From Plebeiibacterium sediminum (GTDB lineage Bacteria > Bacteroidota > Bacteroidia > Bacteroidales > Marinilabiliaceae), in assembly GCF_026013605.1 (NCBI RefSeq), contig NZ_JAPDPJ010000050.1:1-47558 (forward strand): a stretch of 47,558 bases of DNA, in the 5' to 3' direction. A program made the position numbers and the translations under genes. A model generated the notes under the pieces. That model had not been told where the DNA came from. It did not search any database and was given only the letters and a program-made list of their open reading frames with translations. Shown here in pieces: positions 20,016-28,183 of this stretch; within the stretch, counting starts at the first letter, position 1; each line of letters begins with the position of its first letter.

Positions 20016-20135
20016 AGGAAAATTGAGTTAAAATTAGGTTAATGGTGCTTTAACACTCTTTGAAAGGTATATAATTTGCGATTTTTGAAATAGAATTTAT
20101 TAAATGCTTTATCGATAACTTTAAAATATACAGTT

Positions 20136-21617
20136 ATGAATGTTAAAAAAATATTTTATGTGTTTTTAATAGCCGTGTTGGGAGCTATTGTTGGGGTTTA
20201 TGCTTTTGTTTTAGTTGTCAAACCTCAATCGGGAATGGTTACAGTTGAAAAATCAGTTATACCGGCAGCCAGGTATGCATCATTACCAGGAAGTAGTGCA
20301 CCTGCAGAAGTACCGGATTTTACAACTGCAGCTGAAAAATCAGTTGAAGCCGTTGTTCACGTAATGACTAAAAAACAATCTCAATCTAATGGATATTCGT
20401 ATGGAAATCCACTTTTTGAATACTTCTTTGGTCCAAGAAGAGGAATGCCTGATCAAGGTCAGGGATTAGTTATGGGATCCGGATCAGGAGTTATTATTTC
20501 TGAAGATGGATATATTACTACTAATAATCACGTGATAGATGGCGCTGATGAAATTGAAGTCATATTAAATGACCGACGTTCTTATACAGCAGAATTAATT
20601 GGTACAGATCCTACTACAGATATTGCTTTGTTAAAGATTGATGAAAAAGGGTTGAAATATTTGACCTATGGAGATTCAGATGCACTTAAAATCGGAGAAT
20701 GGGTATTGGCAGTCGGAAACCCTTTTAACTTGACATCAACAGTTACAGCCGGAATTGTAAGTGCAAAATCGCGTAATATTAATATTATGCGAAACAACAA
20801 TCAACCAATGGGTATTGAGTCGTTTATTCAAACAGATGCTGCCGTTAATCCAGGAAATAGTGGTGGTGCCTTGGTAAATACCTATGGGCAGTTGGTTGGA
20901 ATTAATACAGCTATTGCTTCTCAAACCGGTTCATATGCAGGTTATTCATTTGCTGTTCCTGTAGGAATTGTGCAAAAAGTAGTGGCTGATTTAAAAGAAT
21001 TTGGAGAAGTGCAACGCGCCTTTATTGGAGTTCAAATCAGAGGCGTTGATGCCGAGTTGGCTAAAGAATTAGATATTGACAAAGTAGAAGGTGTTTATGT
21101 TGATGCGGTTACAGTAAATGGTGGTGCAGATAAGGCTGGAATAGAAGAAGGTGATATTATTATTAGTATAGATGGCATTAAAGTAAATACAAATTCTGAG
21201 CTTATTGAACAGGTTAGTCAACATCGTCCCGGAGATAAAGTAAATTTAATTGTAAAAAGGTCTGGAAAAAATAAACAATTTACCGTAATTTTACGTAATA
21301 GTTATGGTTCAACTGAATTAGTGAAAGAAAAAAAGGGAATTTCTGATTTGTTAGGAGCTGAACTTAGAGAACTAACAGAAGAAGAAAAAGAGAAATTAGG
21401 AGTAGGTTATGGTATGAAAATTGTTGAACTAACTGGAGGTAAACTAAAACAAAGTGGTATAAATGAAGGATTTATAATTTTGAAGGCCAATAGGTTGCCT
21501 ATAAAAACTATATCAGACTTAAAAAATGTAATAGCTACCACTGACGGAGGATTGTTTATCACCGGAGTATATCCAAATGGACAAGTTGCTTATTATGCTA
21601 TTAATCTTGAAGATTAG
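20136..21617 (+). CDS. Periplasmic serine protease HtrA/DegP (Do family)
   Basis: This 493-residue envelope quality-control protease begins with an N-terminal signal/anchor helix (about 5-28). The trypsin-like domain has catalytic triad residues H132 (TTNNHVIDGA), D162 (TTDIALLKI) and S242 (NPGNSGGALV). Two PDZ domains follow: about 290-385 (FIGVQIRGVD..., GADKAGIEEGDIIISIDG) and about 395-490, more divergent (YGMKIVEL..., GFIILKANRLPI). The aromatic/Gly-rich stretch before the protease core (about 85-108, NPLFEYFFGPRRG) is the LA-loop-like region. It is followed 90 bp later by rpoD, which has its own promoter. Confidence 0.95.
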   Translation: MNVKKIFYVFLIAVLGAIVGVYAFVLVVKPQSGMVTVEKSVIPAARYASLPGSSAPAEVPDFTTAAEKSVEAVVHVMTKKQSQSNGYSYGNPLFEYFFGPRRGMPDQGQGLVMGSGSGVIISEDGYITTNNHVIDGADEIEVILNDRRSYTAELIGTDPTTDIALLKIDEKGLKYLTYGDSDALKIGEWVLAVGNPFNLTSTVTAGIVSAKSRNINIMRNNNQPMGIESFIQTDAAVNPGNSGGALVNTYGQLVGINTAIASQTGSYAGYSFAVPVGIVQKVVADLKEFGEVQRAFIGVQIRGVDAELAKELDIDKVEGVYVDAVTVNGGADKAGIEEGDIIISIDGIKVNTNSELIEQVSQHRPGDKVNLIVKRSGKNKQFTVILRNSYGSTELVKEKKGISDLLGAELRELTEEEKEKLGVGYGMKIVELTGGKLKQSGINEGFIILKANRLPIKTISDLKNVIATTDGGLFITGVYPNGQVAYYAINLED

Positions 21618-21653
21618 TAATAAAAATTAATTTGTCTCAATTATAATAAATTG

Positions 21654-21684
21654 TTGGATTTTATGTTTTAAAAGTATAATTTTG
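21654..21684 (+). promoter_or_regulatory. Bacteroidetes-type promoter for rpoD
   Basis: TTG at 21654-21656 (in GTTGG) is followed by 20 nt and then TAATTTTG (21677-21684), an exact TAnnTTTG. Start of transcription is expected near 21691, giving a short leader before the ATG at 21708. Confidence 0.65.
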
Positions 21685-21707
21685 CGCCACATTTTGCATA
21701 TCGGAAT

Positions 21708-22568
21708 ATGAGACAACTTAAAATAACAAAATCAATTACCAATCGTGAGAGTGCTTCCTTAGATAAGTATTTACAGGAAATTGGTCGCGAGGAATTGATA
21801 TCTGTAGAAGAAGAGGTAGAATTAGCTCAAAGGATCAAAAAAGGTGATCAAGTAGCTTTGGAGAAGCTAACAAGAGCAAACTTAAGATTCGTAGTTTCTG
21901 TAGCAAAGCAGTATCAAAATCAAGGATTAAGTCTTCCGGATTTAATTAACGAAGGAAACCTTGGATTGATTAAAGCTGCTGAAAAATTTGATGAAACAAG
22001 AGGTTTTAAGTTTATATCTTATGCAGTTTGGTGGATTCGTCAATCTATATTGCAGGCTTTGGCTGAACAGTCAAGGATTGTTAGATTGCCATTAAACCAG
22101 GTTGGATCGTTAAATAAAATTAATAAAGCTTATTCTAAATTTGAGCAGGAAAATGAGCGTAAGCCATCTCCTGAAGAATTAGCTGATAAATTAGAATTAC
22201 CTGTTGATAAGGTTGCTGACACATTAAGAGTCTCTGGACGTCATATTTCTGTAGATGCACCATTTGTTGAGGGTGAGGATAATAGTTTATTAGATGTTCT
22301 GGTTAACGGAGATTCTCCAAATGCTGATAAAACTTTAATTAATGAGTCTTTAGCAAGAGAGATTGAAAGAGCTTTAGCTACTTTAACAGAAAGAGAATCT
22401 GATATTATTAAACTTTTCTTTGGTATTCAAACTCAGGAAATGACTCTTGAAGAGATAGGTGAGCGTTTTGGATTAACAAGAGAAAGGGTAAGACAAATTA
22501 AAGAAAAAGCAATTAGAAGATTAAGACATACTTCTAGAAGTAAGCTTTTAAAGTCTTATTTAGGATAA
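21708..22568 (+). CDS. rpoD: Primary sigma factor (sigma-ABfr type)
   Basis: This 286-residue housekeeping sigma-70 lacks the long region 1.1 and non-conserved spacer of proteobacterial RpoD, as is usual in Bacteroidetes. Region 1.2 begins [15 protein letters not shown]. Region 2 shows [37 protein letters not shown] and [15 protein letters not shown]. Region 3 shows [10 protein letters not shown]. Region 4 shows [14 protein letters not shown] and the helix-turn-helix [27 protein letters not shown]. It should direct transcription from the TTTG/TAnnTTTG promoters seen in this window, including its own. An intrinsic terminator follows. Confidence 0.97.
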   Translation: MRQLKITKSITNRESASLDKYLQEIGREELISVEEEVELAQRIKKGDQVALEKLTRANLRFVVSVAKQYQNQGLSLPDLINEGNLGLIKAAEKFDETRGFKFISYAVWWIRQSILQALAEQSRIVRLPLNQVGSLNKINKAYSKFEQENERKPSPEELADKLELPVDKVADTLRVSGRHISVDAPFVEGEDNSLLDVLVNGDSPNADKTLINESLAREIERALATLTERESDIIKLFFGIQTQEMTLEEIGERFGLTRERVRQIKEKAIRRLRHTSRSKLLKSYLG

Positions 22569-22589
22569 CAGATCTATAAGATAATATTA

Positions 22590-22622
22590 AAAGGCTGTCA
22601 ATTTTTGACAGCCTTTTTTTTT
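22590..22622 (+). terminator. rpoD intrinsic terminator
   Basis: AAAGGCTGTCAA / TTGACAGCCTTT stem with a short loop, then a T run. Confidence 0.92.
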
Positions 22623-22631
22623 GTCAAAATA

Positions 22632-22662
22632 TTTGATTCTCAGTTCTAAATTTTTACTTTTA
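22632..22662 (+). promoter_or_regulatory. Promoter for the activase/glycyl radical enzyme locus
   Basis: TTTG (22632-22635), 19 nt, then TACTTTTA (22655-22662) match the -33/-7 consensus with one mismatch in the last base. It lies just after the rpoD terminator. The predicted start near 22669 would give a leader of about 170 nt before the activase ATG at 22841. Confidence 0.55.
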
Positions 22663-22681
22663 TCGCATTAAATAAGAAATC

Positions 22682-22750
22682 ATGAGTATTTACAGAACAT
22701 CAAATTTAAAAAAGAGCGATAAAGGCTTGTATGAGTGCTGGATCTGTTGA
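22682..22750 (+). CDS. Possible 22-residue leader peptide
   Basis: A short ATG-to-TGA frame encodes MSIYRTSNLKKSDKGLYECW plus IC. It begins about 13 nt after the predicted transcription start and ends 18 nt before a terminator-like hairpin, the layout of an attenuator leader peptide. It holds Tyr, Cys and Trp near its end but no proline. Coding is unproven; the frame may be chance. Confidence 0.3.
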   Translation: MSIYRTSNLKKSDKGLYECWIC

Positions 22751-22767
22751 TGTTTTCTTTCCTTTTT

Positions 22768-22808
22768 AAGGTTGTTTGCACACTTCATTAATGCAACCTG
22801 ATTTTTTT
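22768..22808 (+). terminator. Terminator-like hairpin in the activase leader (possible attenuator)
   Basis: AGGTTG (22769-22774) pairs with CAACCT (22794-22799) around a 19-nt loop and is followed by GATTTTTTT. A competing inner pairing TTGCA/TGCAA overlaps the same bases, so two exclusive folds are possible. It lies between the predicted promoter and the activase start. Confidence 0.45.
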
Positions 22809-22840
22809 CTGTTTTCTTATTATAAATCAATTTATTTTTC

Positions 22841-23641
22841 ATGGAAGGAAAGATATTTGATATAAAGCGTTTTGCTTTAAATGATGGGCCTGGGATAAGA
22901 ACCACCGTGTTTTTTAAAGGTTGTCCGTTAAAATGTACCTGGTGTCATAATCCGGAAGGAATTTCTTTTGATATAGAAGAATTTGAACAAGAACGTTTTC
23001 TTGATGGAGAAAGGTTTGTTCATATTCAAAAGATAGGTCAATCTGTCTCCGTTCAAAAACTAATGGATGAGATATTGAAAGATGTAAACTTCTATATTCA
23101 AAGTGGAGGAGGAGTTACTTTTTCAGGAGGAGAACCTATGGCTCAAAGTGAGTTTTTAACTCTTGTATTAGCCGAGTGTAAGAAGAAAGGTTTGCATGTA
23201 ACCATTGATACTACGGGTTTATGTAATACAGATAAACTTGATGTAATAAGTAATTATGCAGACTTGTTTTTGTATGATATGAAATTTGTGAACTCAGATT
23301 TACATTATAATTATACAGGAGTTAAGAATTCATTAATTATTGAAAACCTGGATTTTCTTCTGAATAAAAAATCAGCAGTAATAGTTAGAGTTCCTATAAT
23401 TCCTGGTATAAATGATACAGTAGAATGTATTGCAGATTTAAAAGAATTCGTTAAAAACAGACAAAATCAAATTAAAGAATTACACTTTCTTCCGTTTCAT
23501 AATATTGGGCAATCAAAGTATGAAAGGTTTAAGAAGGATTATAGTTTAAGCGCATTAAGTAGTCAACAGCCTGATGATTTAAATTACCTGATTGAAGAAT
23601 TTAAATCGTTAGAGATTAAAACTCAAATAGGAGGTTTGTAA
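22841..23641 (+). CDS. Radical-SAM glycyl radical enzyme activase (HypE/PflA-like)
   Basis: This 266-residue enzyme should use SAM and a [4Fe-4S] cluster to place the glycyl radical on the neighbouring dehydratase. The signature CxxxCxxC is C28-C32-C35 (FKGCPLKCTWCHNPEG), and the family motifs NDGPGIRTTVF, GGGVTFSGGEP and TTGLCN are present. Between the cysteine triad and GGGVTFSGGEP there are only about 60 residues with no further cysteines. It therefore lacks the ferredoxin-like insert that many non-PFL activases carry and has the compact PflA form. The partner gene starts 102 bp downstream on the same strand. Regulation may involve the leader hairpin. Confidence 0.93.
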   Translation: MEGKIFDIKRFALNDGPGIRTTVFFKGCPLKCTWCHNPEGISFDIEEFEQERFLDGERFVHIQKIGQSVSVQKLMDEILKDVNFYIQSGGGVTFSGGEPMAQSEFLTLVLAECKKKGLHVTIDTTGLCNTDKLDVISNYADLFLYDMKFVNSDLHYNYTGVKNSLIIENLDFLLNKKSAVIVRVPIIPGINDTVECIADLKEFVKNRQNQIKELHFLPFHNIGQSKYERFKKDYSLSALSSQQPDDLNYLIEEFKSLEIKTQIGGL

Positions 23642-23743
23642 ATTTTCAAACCTCATTAGATTTTGGCTTAGTTCATCATTCATTTTTATACTCATATTAA
23701 TGATAAAATGATAAGCAATTTGTATTTATCTTAAAAGAAAAAC

Positions 23744-26107
23744 ATGAATCAGCGAATTGAAAAGCTTCGTCAACAGAGTTTGATGGCTGTAAATAGAATG
23801 TCGGTTGAAAGAGCCAGACTAGTTACAGAATTTTATAAAAGTATTGAAGGTTCAGATTACTCAGTACCAGAAACTCGTGCATTAGTATTTAAATATATAT
23901 TAGAAAATAAATCATTATGTATTAACGATGGGGAATTAATAGTTGGAGAAAGAGGACCGGAGCCCAAAGCAACACCAACTTATCCAGAAGTATCCTTACA
24001 CTCTCTGGATGATTTGGAAGTATTGGATCAAAGAGAAAAGGTAAGCTTTAAAGTGGATAATGAAACCCGTCAGTTATACGATTCTACGATAATTCCCTTT
24101 TGGAAAGGTAAAAGTAACAGGGATAAACTTATGTCCCGGATGACACCAGAGTGGCTTGAATCATACAAAGCCGGTATTTTTACCGAATTTCAGGAACAAC
24201 GAGCTCCTGGTCATACCGTTTTAGGTGATAAAATCTATCACAAGGGAATTAAAGACATAATCAATGATATTCATTTAAAACGTACTGAACTTCAGGAAGC
24301 ATCAGAGGCTGGCCAACAAGATCTTTTGGATGAATTAAGTGCAATGGAGATTGCAGCCAATGCAATAATGATCTATGCTCAGCGCAACGCTGACTATTTA
24401 TTAGAATTGGCAAATGCAGAAAAGGATGCTATAAGGAAACAAGAGTTGGTTGAAATGGCTCAGGTTTGTCAAAATGTACCAGCTAATGCTCCGCAGACTT
24501 TTCATGAAGCGCTACAATATTACTGGTTTGTACATATTGGTGTTATTACAGAAGTAAATCCATGGGATTCATTTAATCCTGGTAGATTGGATCAACATCT
24601 GTATCCATTTTATGTAAAAGATATTGAGCAGGGAAGGTTGACTAAAGAGCGTGCAAAAGAATTGTTAATGTCCTTTTGGGTTAAATTTAATAATCAGCCA
24701 GCCCCGCCTAAAAACGGTATAACTGCTAAAGAAAGTAATACTTACACTGATTTTGCCCTAATTAATTTAGGAGGTGTAAAACCTGATGGGACAGATGCAG
24801 TCAATGAATTAAGTTTCTTAATTCTTGATGTAATAGAAGAAATGAGATTACTTCAACCAAGTTCTATGGTTCAGATTAGTAAGGAAAATCCGGATGCATT
24901 TATCCAAAGAACCTTACAAATTACAAAGACAGGATTTGGTCAGCCTTCGTATTTTAATACGGATGCAATAGTTCAGGAACTTGTAAATCAAGGAAAAGAT
25001 ATTGTTGATGCTAGAAATGGAGGTGCAAGTGGATGTGTTGAATCAGGAGCCTTTGGAACGGAAGCTTATTGGTTAACCGGATACTTCAATATCCCTAAAA
25101 TATTAGAACTTACACTTCATAATGGCGTAGATCCCAAGTCGGGAAAATTATTGGGACTTGAAACTGGTAGTTTAGCAACCCTTGATACCTATGATAAGTT
25201 ATTGAGCGCCTTTAATAAGCAATTAAATTACTTTTTAGATATTAAAATTGAAGGAAACAGAAGGATCGAATCTTTAATTATGAAAGAATTACCTGTTCCC
25301 TTTTTAAGTTTATTTGTTGAAGATTGTATTGGCAATGCTAAAGATTACAATGCCGGAGGAGCCCGATACAATACAAGTTATATTCAGGGTGTAGGGCTAG
25401 GTAGTATAACTGATGCATTAACAGCCATACAATATCATGTTTATGATCAGAAAAATATATCCTTAGAAGAAATGGTTAAGGCAACAGATCTTAATTTTAA
25501 AGGATATGAAGAATTACGATATAATCTCGTTTTCGAAACACCTAAGTTTGGTAATGATGATGCTTATGCAGATGCTAATGCTGTAAGAGTATTTGAGATG
25601 TATTACGAATCTATTAACGGTAAGTCCAATTCAAGAGGGGGTACTTTCAGGGTTAATTTATTACCAACAACTTGCCATGTGTATTTCGGACAGGTAATGC
25701 AGGCTTCAACAGATGGCCGAAAAGATGAAGAACCTCTTTCTGAAGGAATTTCTCCAGTTCAGGGTGCGGATAAAAATGGACCAACAGCAGTTGTAAATTC
25801 CATGCTTAAAATTGATCATACACGAACTGGAGGTACATTGTTGAATCAGAAATTTTTACCACAATTTTTCGATACAAAAGAAGGAATTGTTAAGTTAACG
25901 CATTTAATAAGAACTTATTTTAATCAGCTGGGCCATCATATTCAATTTAATGTTGTAGATGCGGATGTACTTAGAGATGCACAAAAGCACCCGGAAAAGT
26001 ATCAGGATTTAATTGTACGTGTGGCTGGTTATAGTGATTATTTTAATGATTTAACCTTAGAGTTGCAGGAAGAGATTATAAAGAGAACAGCTCAGTGTGA
26101 TATGTAA
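23744..26107 (+). CDS. hypD: Glycyl radical enzyme, probable trans-4-hydroxy-L-proline dehydratase
   Basis: This 787-residue protein has the radical Gly762 in RVAGYSDYF near the C-terminus and the thiyl Cys431 with Glu433 in GASGCVESGAFG, so it is an eliminase-type GRE and not pyruvate formate-lyase, which has a Cys-Cys pair. As I recall, the Clostridioides HypD pocket uses H160, D278, S334, F340, C434, E436, Y450 and T645. Here H157 (RAPGHT), D275 (NPWD), S331, F337 (TDF), C431, E433, Y447 (LTGY) and T642 all match at a constant offset of -3. That makes hydroxyproline dehydration (to P5C, then reduced to proline) the best call. No proC is visible nearby. A secreted peptidase gene follows by 26 bp. 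Confidence 0.85.
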   Translation: MNQRIEKLRQQSLMAVNRMSVERARLVTEFYKSIEGSDYSVPETRALVFKYILENKSLCINDGELIVGERGPEPKATPTYPEVSLHSLDDLEVLDQREKVSFKVDNETRQLYDSTIIPFWKGKSNRDKLMSRMTPEWLESYKAGIFTEFQEQRAPGHTVLGDKIYHKGIKDIINDIHLKRTELQEASEAGQQDLLDELSAMEIAANAIMIYAQRNADYLLELANAEKDAIRKQELVEMAQVCQNVPANAPQTFHEALQYYWFVHIGVITEVNPWDSFNPGRLDQHLYPFYVKDIEQGRLTKERAKELLMSFWVKFNNQPAPPKNGITAKESNTYTDFALINLGGVKPDGTDAVNELSFLILDVIEEMRLLQPSSMVQISKENPDAFIQRTLQITKTGFGQPSYFNTDAIVQELVNQGKDIVDARNGGASGCVESGAFGTEAYWLTGYFNIPKILELTLHNGVDPKSGKLLGLETGSLATLDTYDKLLSAFNKQLNYFLDIKIEGNRRIESLIMKELPVPFLSLFVEDCIGNAKDYNAGGARYNTSYIQGVGLGSITDALTAIQYHVYDQKNISLEEMVKATDLNFKGYEELRYNLVFETPKFGNDDAYADANAVRVFEMYYESINGKSNSRGGTFRVNLLPTTCHVYFGQVMQASTDGRKDEEPLSEGISPVQGADKNGPTAVVNSMLKIDHTRTGGTLLNQKFLPQFFDTKEGIVKLTHLIRTYFNQLGHHIQFNVVDADVLRDAQKHPEKYQDLIVRVAGYSDYFNDLTLELQEEIIKRTAQCDM

Positions 26108-26133
26108 AAATTTATATTAACAATAGTATAGTG

Positions 26134-27405
26134 ATGAATAAAAGTTTAATACTTACTCTTTTAATTTGTATTTCGGGTTTTGTAAATGCTCAAAGTTCAA
26201 TTCTGGAAGAATTACGGAGTAATCCAAGGTTACAGGTTGAAAAAATAGAGACCTTTCCTGGTTATGATGAATCGTTTTTAATTATGATGAATCAGCCGAT
26301 AGACCATGAAAATCCAGAATTGGGTTCTTTTAATCAACGTATTTGGTTAAATCACCTGAATAAAAAAGCTCCGGTGGTTATGGTTACAGAGGGATATTCT
26401 GCACCGCGTAATTATCAAACAGAAATTGCAAAAGAACTTAAGGCAAATCAATTGATAGTTGAACATCGATATTTTTTGGAATCAACTCCTGAAAACAAAG
26501 ACTGGAGGTATTTGACTGTGAAAAATGCTGCAGCAGATCATCATGAAATTATTGAGTTGTTTAAAGATATTTATAAAGGTAAATGGTTAACTACAGGAAT
26601 TAGCAAAGGTGGTCAAACAACACTCTTTCACCGAGCTTTTTATCCAAATGATGTTGATGTTTCAGTTCCATATGTAGCGCCAATTAACTTTTATAAAGAA
26701 GATCCGCGTCTTTTAGATTTCTTTGATCATGTAGGAACTAAAGAGGATAGAGAAAAGGTACATCAATTCCAGGTTCTTGTTTTAGAAAAGAAAAAGGAAT
26801 TGTTGCCTTTATTTATTACTTATTGTAATGAACAGAATTTATATTTTTCCATGGGATTTGAAAAGGCTTATGAGATGGCTGTGTTAGAATACCCTTTTGC
26901 TTTTTGGCAGTGGGGAAATCCGGTTTCAGAAATTCCAGAAGAAAGTGATTCAAATGCAGAAATAATGGAGCACTTTATTAAAGGAGCCAGTCCCAGTTAT
27001 TTTGCGGATCAGGTAATGAAGCAATATGAATCTTTCTTTTATCAGGCTTATAGAGAATTAGGCTATTATAATTATGTTCCGGGTGATTTAAAGCCATTAA
27101 TGAATGTCATAAAGCAGGATACTGTATCAAACCATATATTTGCTCCAGTTGGAGATACATTAATCTATAACAGGAATACAATGTTATACGTAAGTGAACG
27201 ATTGCACAAGAAAAATCCTCGAATGGTATTAATTTGTGGGGAATATGATCCATGGGGATCAACATCTTTAGATGTTACCGGAATGAGTCATTCCTTGAAA
27301 GTTGTTAAGCCAAAGGGATCACATCGTGCAAGGATTAATAACTTGTCTGAAGCAAAGAAAGAAGAAGTTTGGGCACTTATAAAGAAGTGGATGAAAGTAG
27401 ATTAA
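26134..27405 (+). CDS. Secreted S37/S28-like tripeptidyl or prolyl-type peptidase
   Basis: The protein has 423 residues from the ATG at 26134; the preceding GTG is less likely. It has a signal peptide (SLILTLLICISGFVNAQ) and an alpha/beta-hydrolase fold. The nucleophile is in TTGISKGGQTT, the acid in CGEYDPWGS and the histidine in PKGSHRARI. The GISKGG form points to the S37 (PS-10 tripeptidyl aminopeptidase) family; the related S28 prolyl peptidases usually show GxSYGG. It starts 26 bp after the dehydratase stop, with no terminator between, so it is probably cotranscribed. A periplasmic exopeptidase that frees short Pro/Hyp-containing peptides would fit a hydroxyproline enzyme; this link is inference. 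Confidence 0.8.
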   Translation: MNKSLILTLLICISGFVNAQSSILEELRSNPRLQVEKIETFPGYDESFLIMMNQPIDHENPELGSFNQRIWLNHLNKKAPVVMVTEGYSAPRNYQTEIAKELKANQLIVEHRYFLESTPENKDWRYLTVKNAAADHHEIIELFKDIYKGKWLTTGISKGGQTTLFHRAFYPNDVDVSVPYVAPINFYKEDPRLLDFFDHVGTKEDREKVHQFQVLVLEKKKELLPLFITYCNEQNLYFSMGFEKAYEMAVLEYPFAFWQWGNPVSEIPEESDSNAEIMEHFIKGASPSYFADQVMKQYESFFYQAYRELGYYNYVPGDLKPLMNVIKQDTVSNHIFAPVGDTLIYNRNTMLYVSERLHKKNPRMVLICGEYDPWGSTSLDVTGMSHSLKVVKPKGSHRARINNLSEAKKEEVWALIKKWMKVD

Positions 27406-27430
27406 TAAGGAACTATATTTAGATTTTGAG

Positions 27431-27462
27431 ACGCTGCCATACTAATATGAGCAGCGTTTTTT
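27431..27462 (+). terminator. Terminator hairpin, left copy of an inverted pair
   Basis: ACGCTGC-CATA / TATG-A-GCAGCGT stem with one bulged base and a TTTTTT tail, 26 bp after the peptidase stop. The 27-bp hairpin (27431-27457) recurs at 30505-30531 in opposite orientation with a single mismatch in the loop. Confidence 0.85.
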
Positions 27463-27560
27463 GTAATAATAAATGTTAAAAAACATAAATAAATGTTTTA
27501 ATTCATAAAAATATTCAACTATCTTATGCTAGCAAAACAGTAGGAAAGGTAGTATATAAA

Positions 27561-28142
27561 ATGAATGATATGAAGACACAATTAAAACTGCGTTATGTAT
27601 TAGGATTGCTTGTAATTGTTATGAGCATTTCATTAAATGCACAAACTACTTTAATGGTAAAAAGTAGTCAAAGTGCTTTAAGTGTTTCCGGTACTTCTAC
27701 TATTCATGACTGGGAGATGGAGGTTGAAGAAATGAAAGGAAATCTCCTGGTTTCGAATATGGATGATCTTGAGTCAGTTCAGAAAGGTGAATTATCCTTT
27801 AATGTGAAATCATTAGTAAGTGGACAAAGCTTAATGAATAAGAAAGCCTATGCTGCATTAAAAGAAAGTAAACATCCGGTAATAAAAGGAAAAATACTAA
27901 AGATTTATTCCTCAGCCAGTCAATATAAAGTTGAGCTGGAATTAACCGTTGCTGGCGTAACAAAAGCTATAACCTCAAATTTTAAAACTTCAATAGTTAA
28001 TACCACACAAATTAAAGTACAAGGCAATTTTGATTTAAAACTGTCAGATTTTGATATTGAACCACCTGTGGCAATTATGGGAACCATAAAAACAGGAGAT
28101 GCTGTTAATGTAAAATATTCTATCCTATTTGAAAAGAATTAA
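27561..28142 (+). CDS. YceI family exported protein
   Basis: This 193-residue periplasmic protein has a signal peptide (YVLGLLVIVMSISLNAQ). The YceI lipocalin-like fold, which binds lipids or isoprenoids in known members, shows SGTSTIHDWEMEVEEM, FNVKSLVSGQSLMNKKAY, KHPVIKGKI and the C-terminal DFDIEPPVAIMGTIKTGDAV. A second ATG at 27570 is also possible; an A/G-rich stretch at 27541-27550 precedes the first. It heads a same-strand set with a porin gene 41 bp on, a divergent YceI paralogue and an Rrf2 regulator. The ligand is unknown. Confidence 0.88.
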   Translation: MNDMKTQLKLRYVLGLLVIVMSISLNAQTTLMVKSSQSALSVSGTSTIHDWEMEVEEMKGNLLVSNMDDLESVQKGELSFNVKSLVSGQSLMNKKAYAALKESKHPVIKGKILKIYSSASQYKVELELTVAGVTKAITSNFKTSIVNTTQIKVQGNFDLKLSDFDIEPPVAIMGTIKTGDAVNVKYSILFEKN

Positions 28143-28183
28143 TTTATAAAGAATCAGCTTGTTAATAAACTAAAATTTGAATT

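Noticed and set aside
23744-26107. Pyruvate formate-lyase
   Set aside because: The active site has a single Cys in GCVES with a catalytic Glu, which marks eliminase-type glycyl radical enzymes; PFL has adjacent cysteines.
26134-27405. Classic S28 prolyl carboxypeptidase
   Set aside because: The nucleophile motif is GISKGG, more typical of S37/PS-10 peptidases. S28 is kept only as an alternative.
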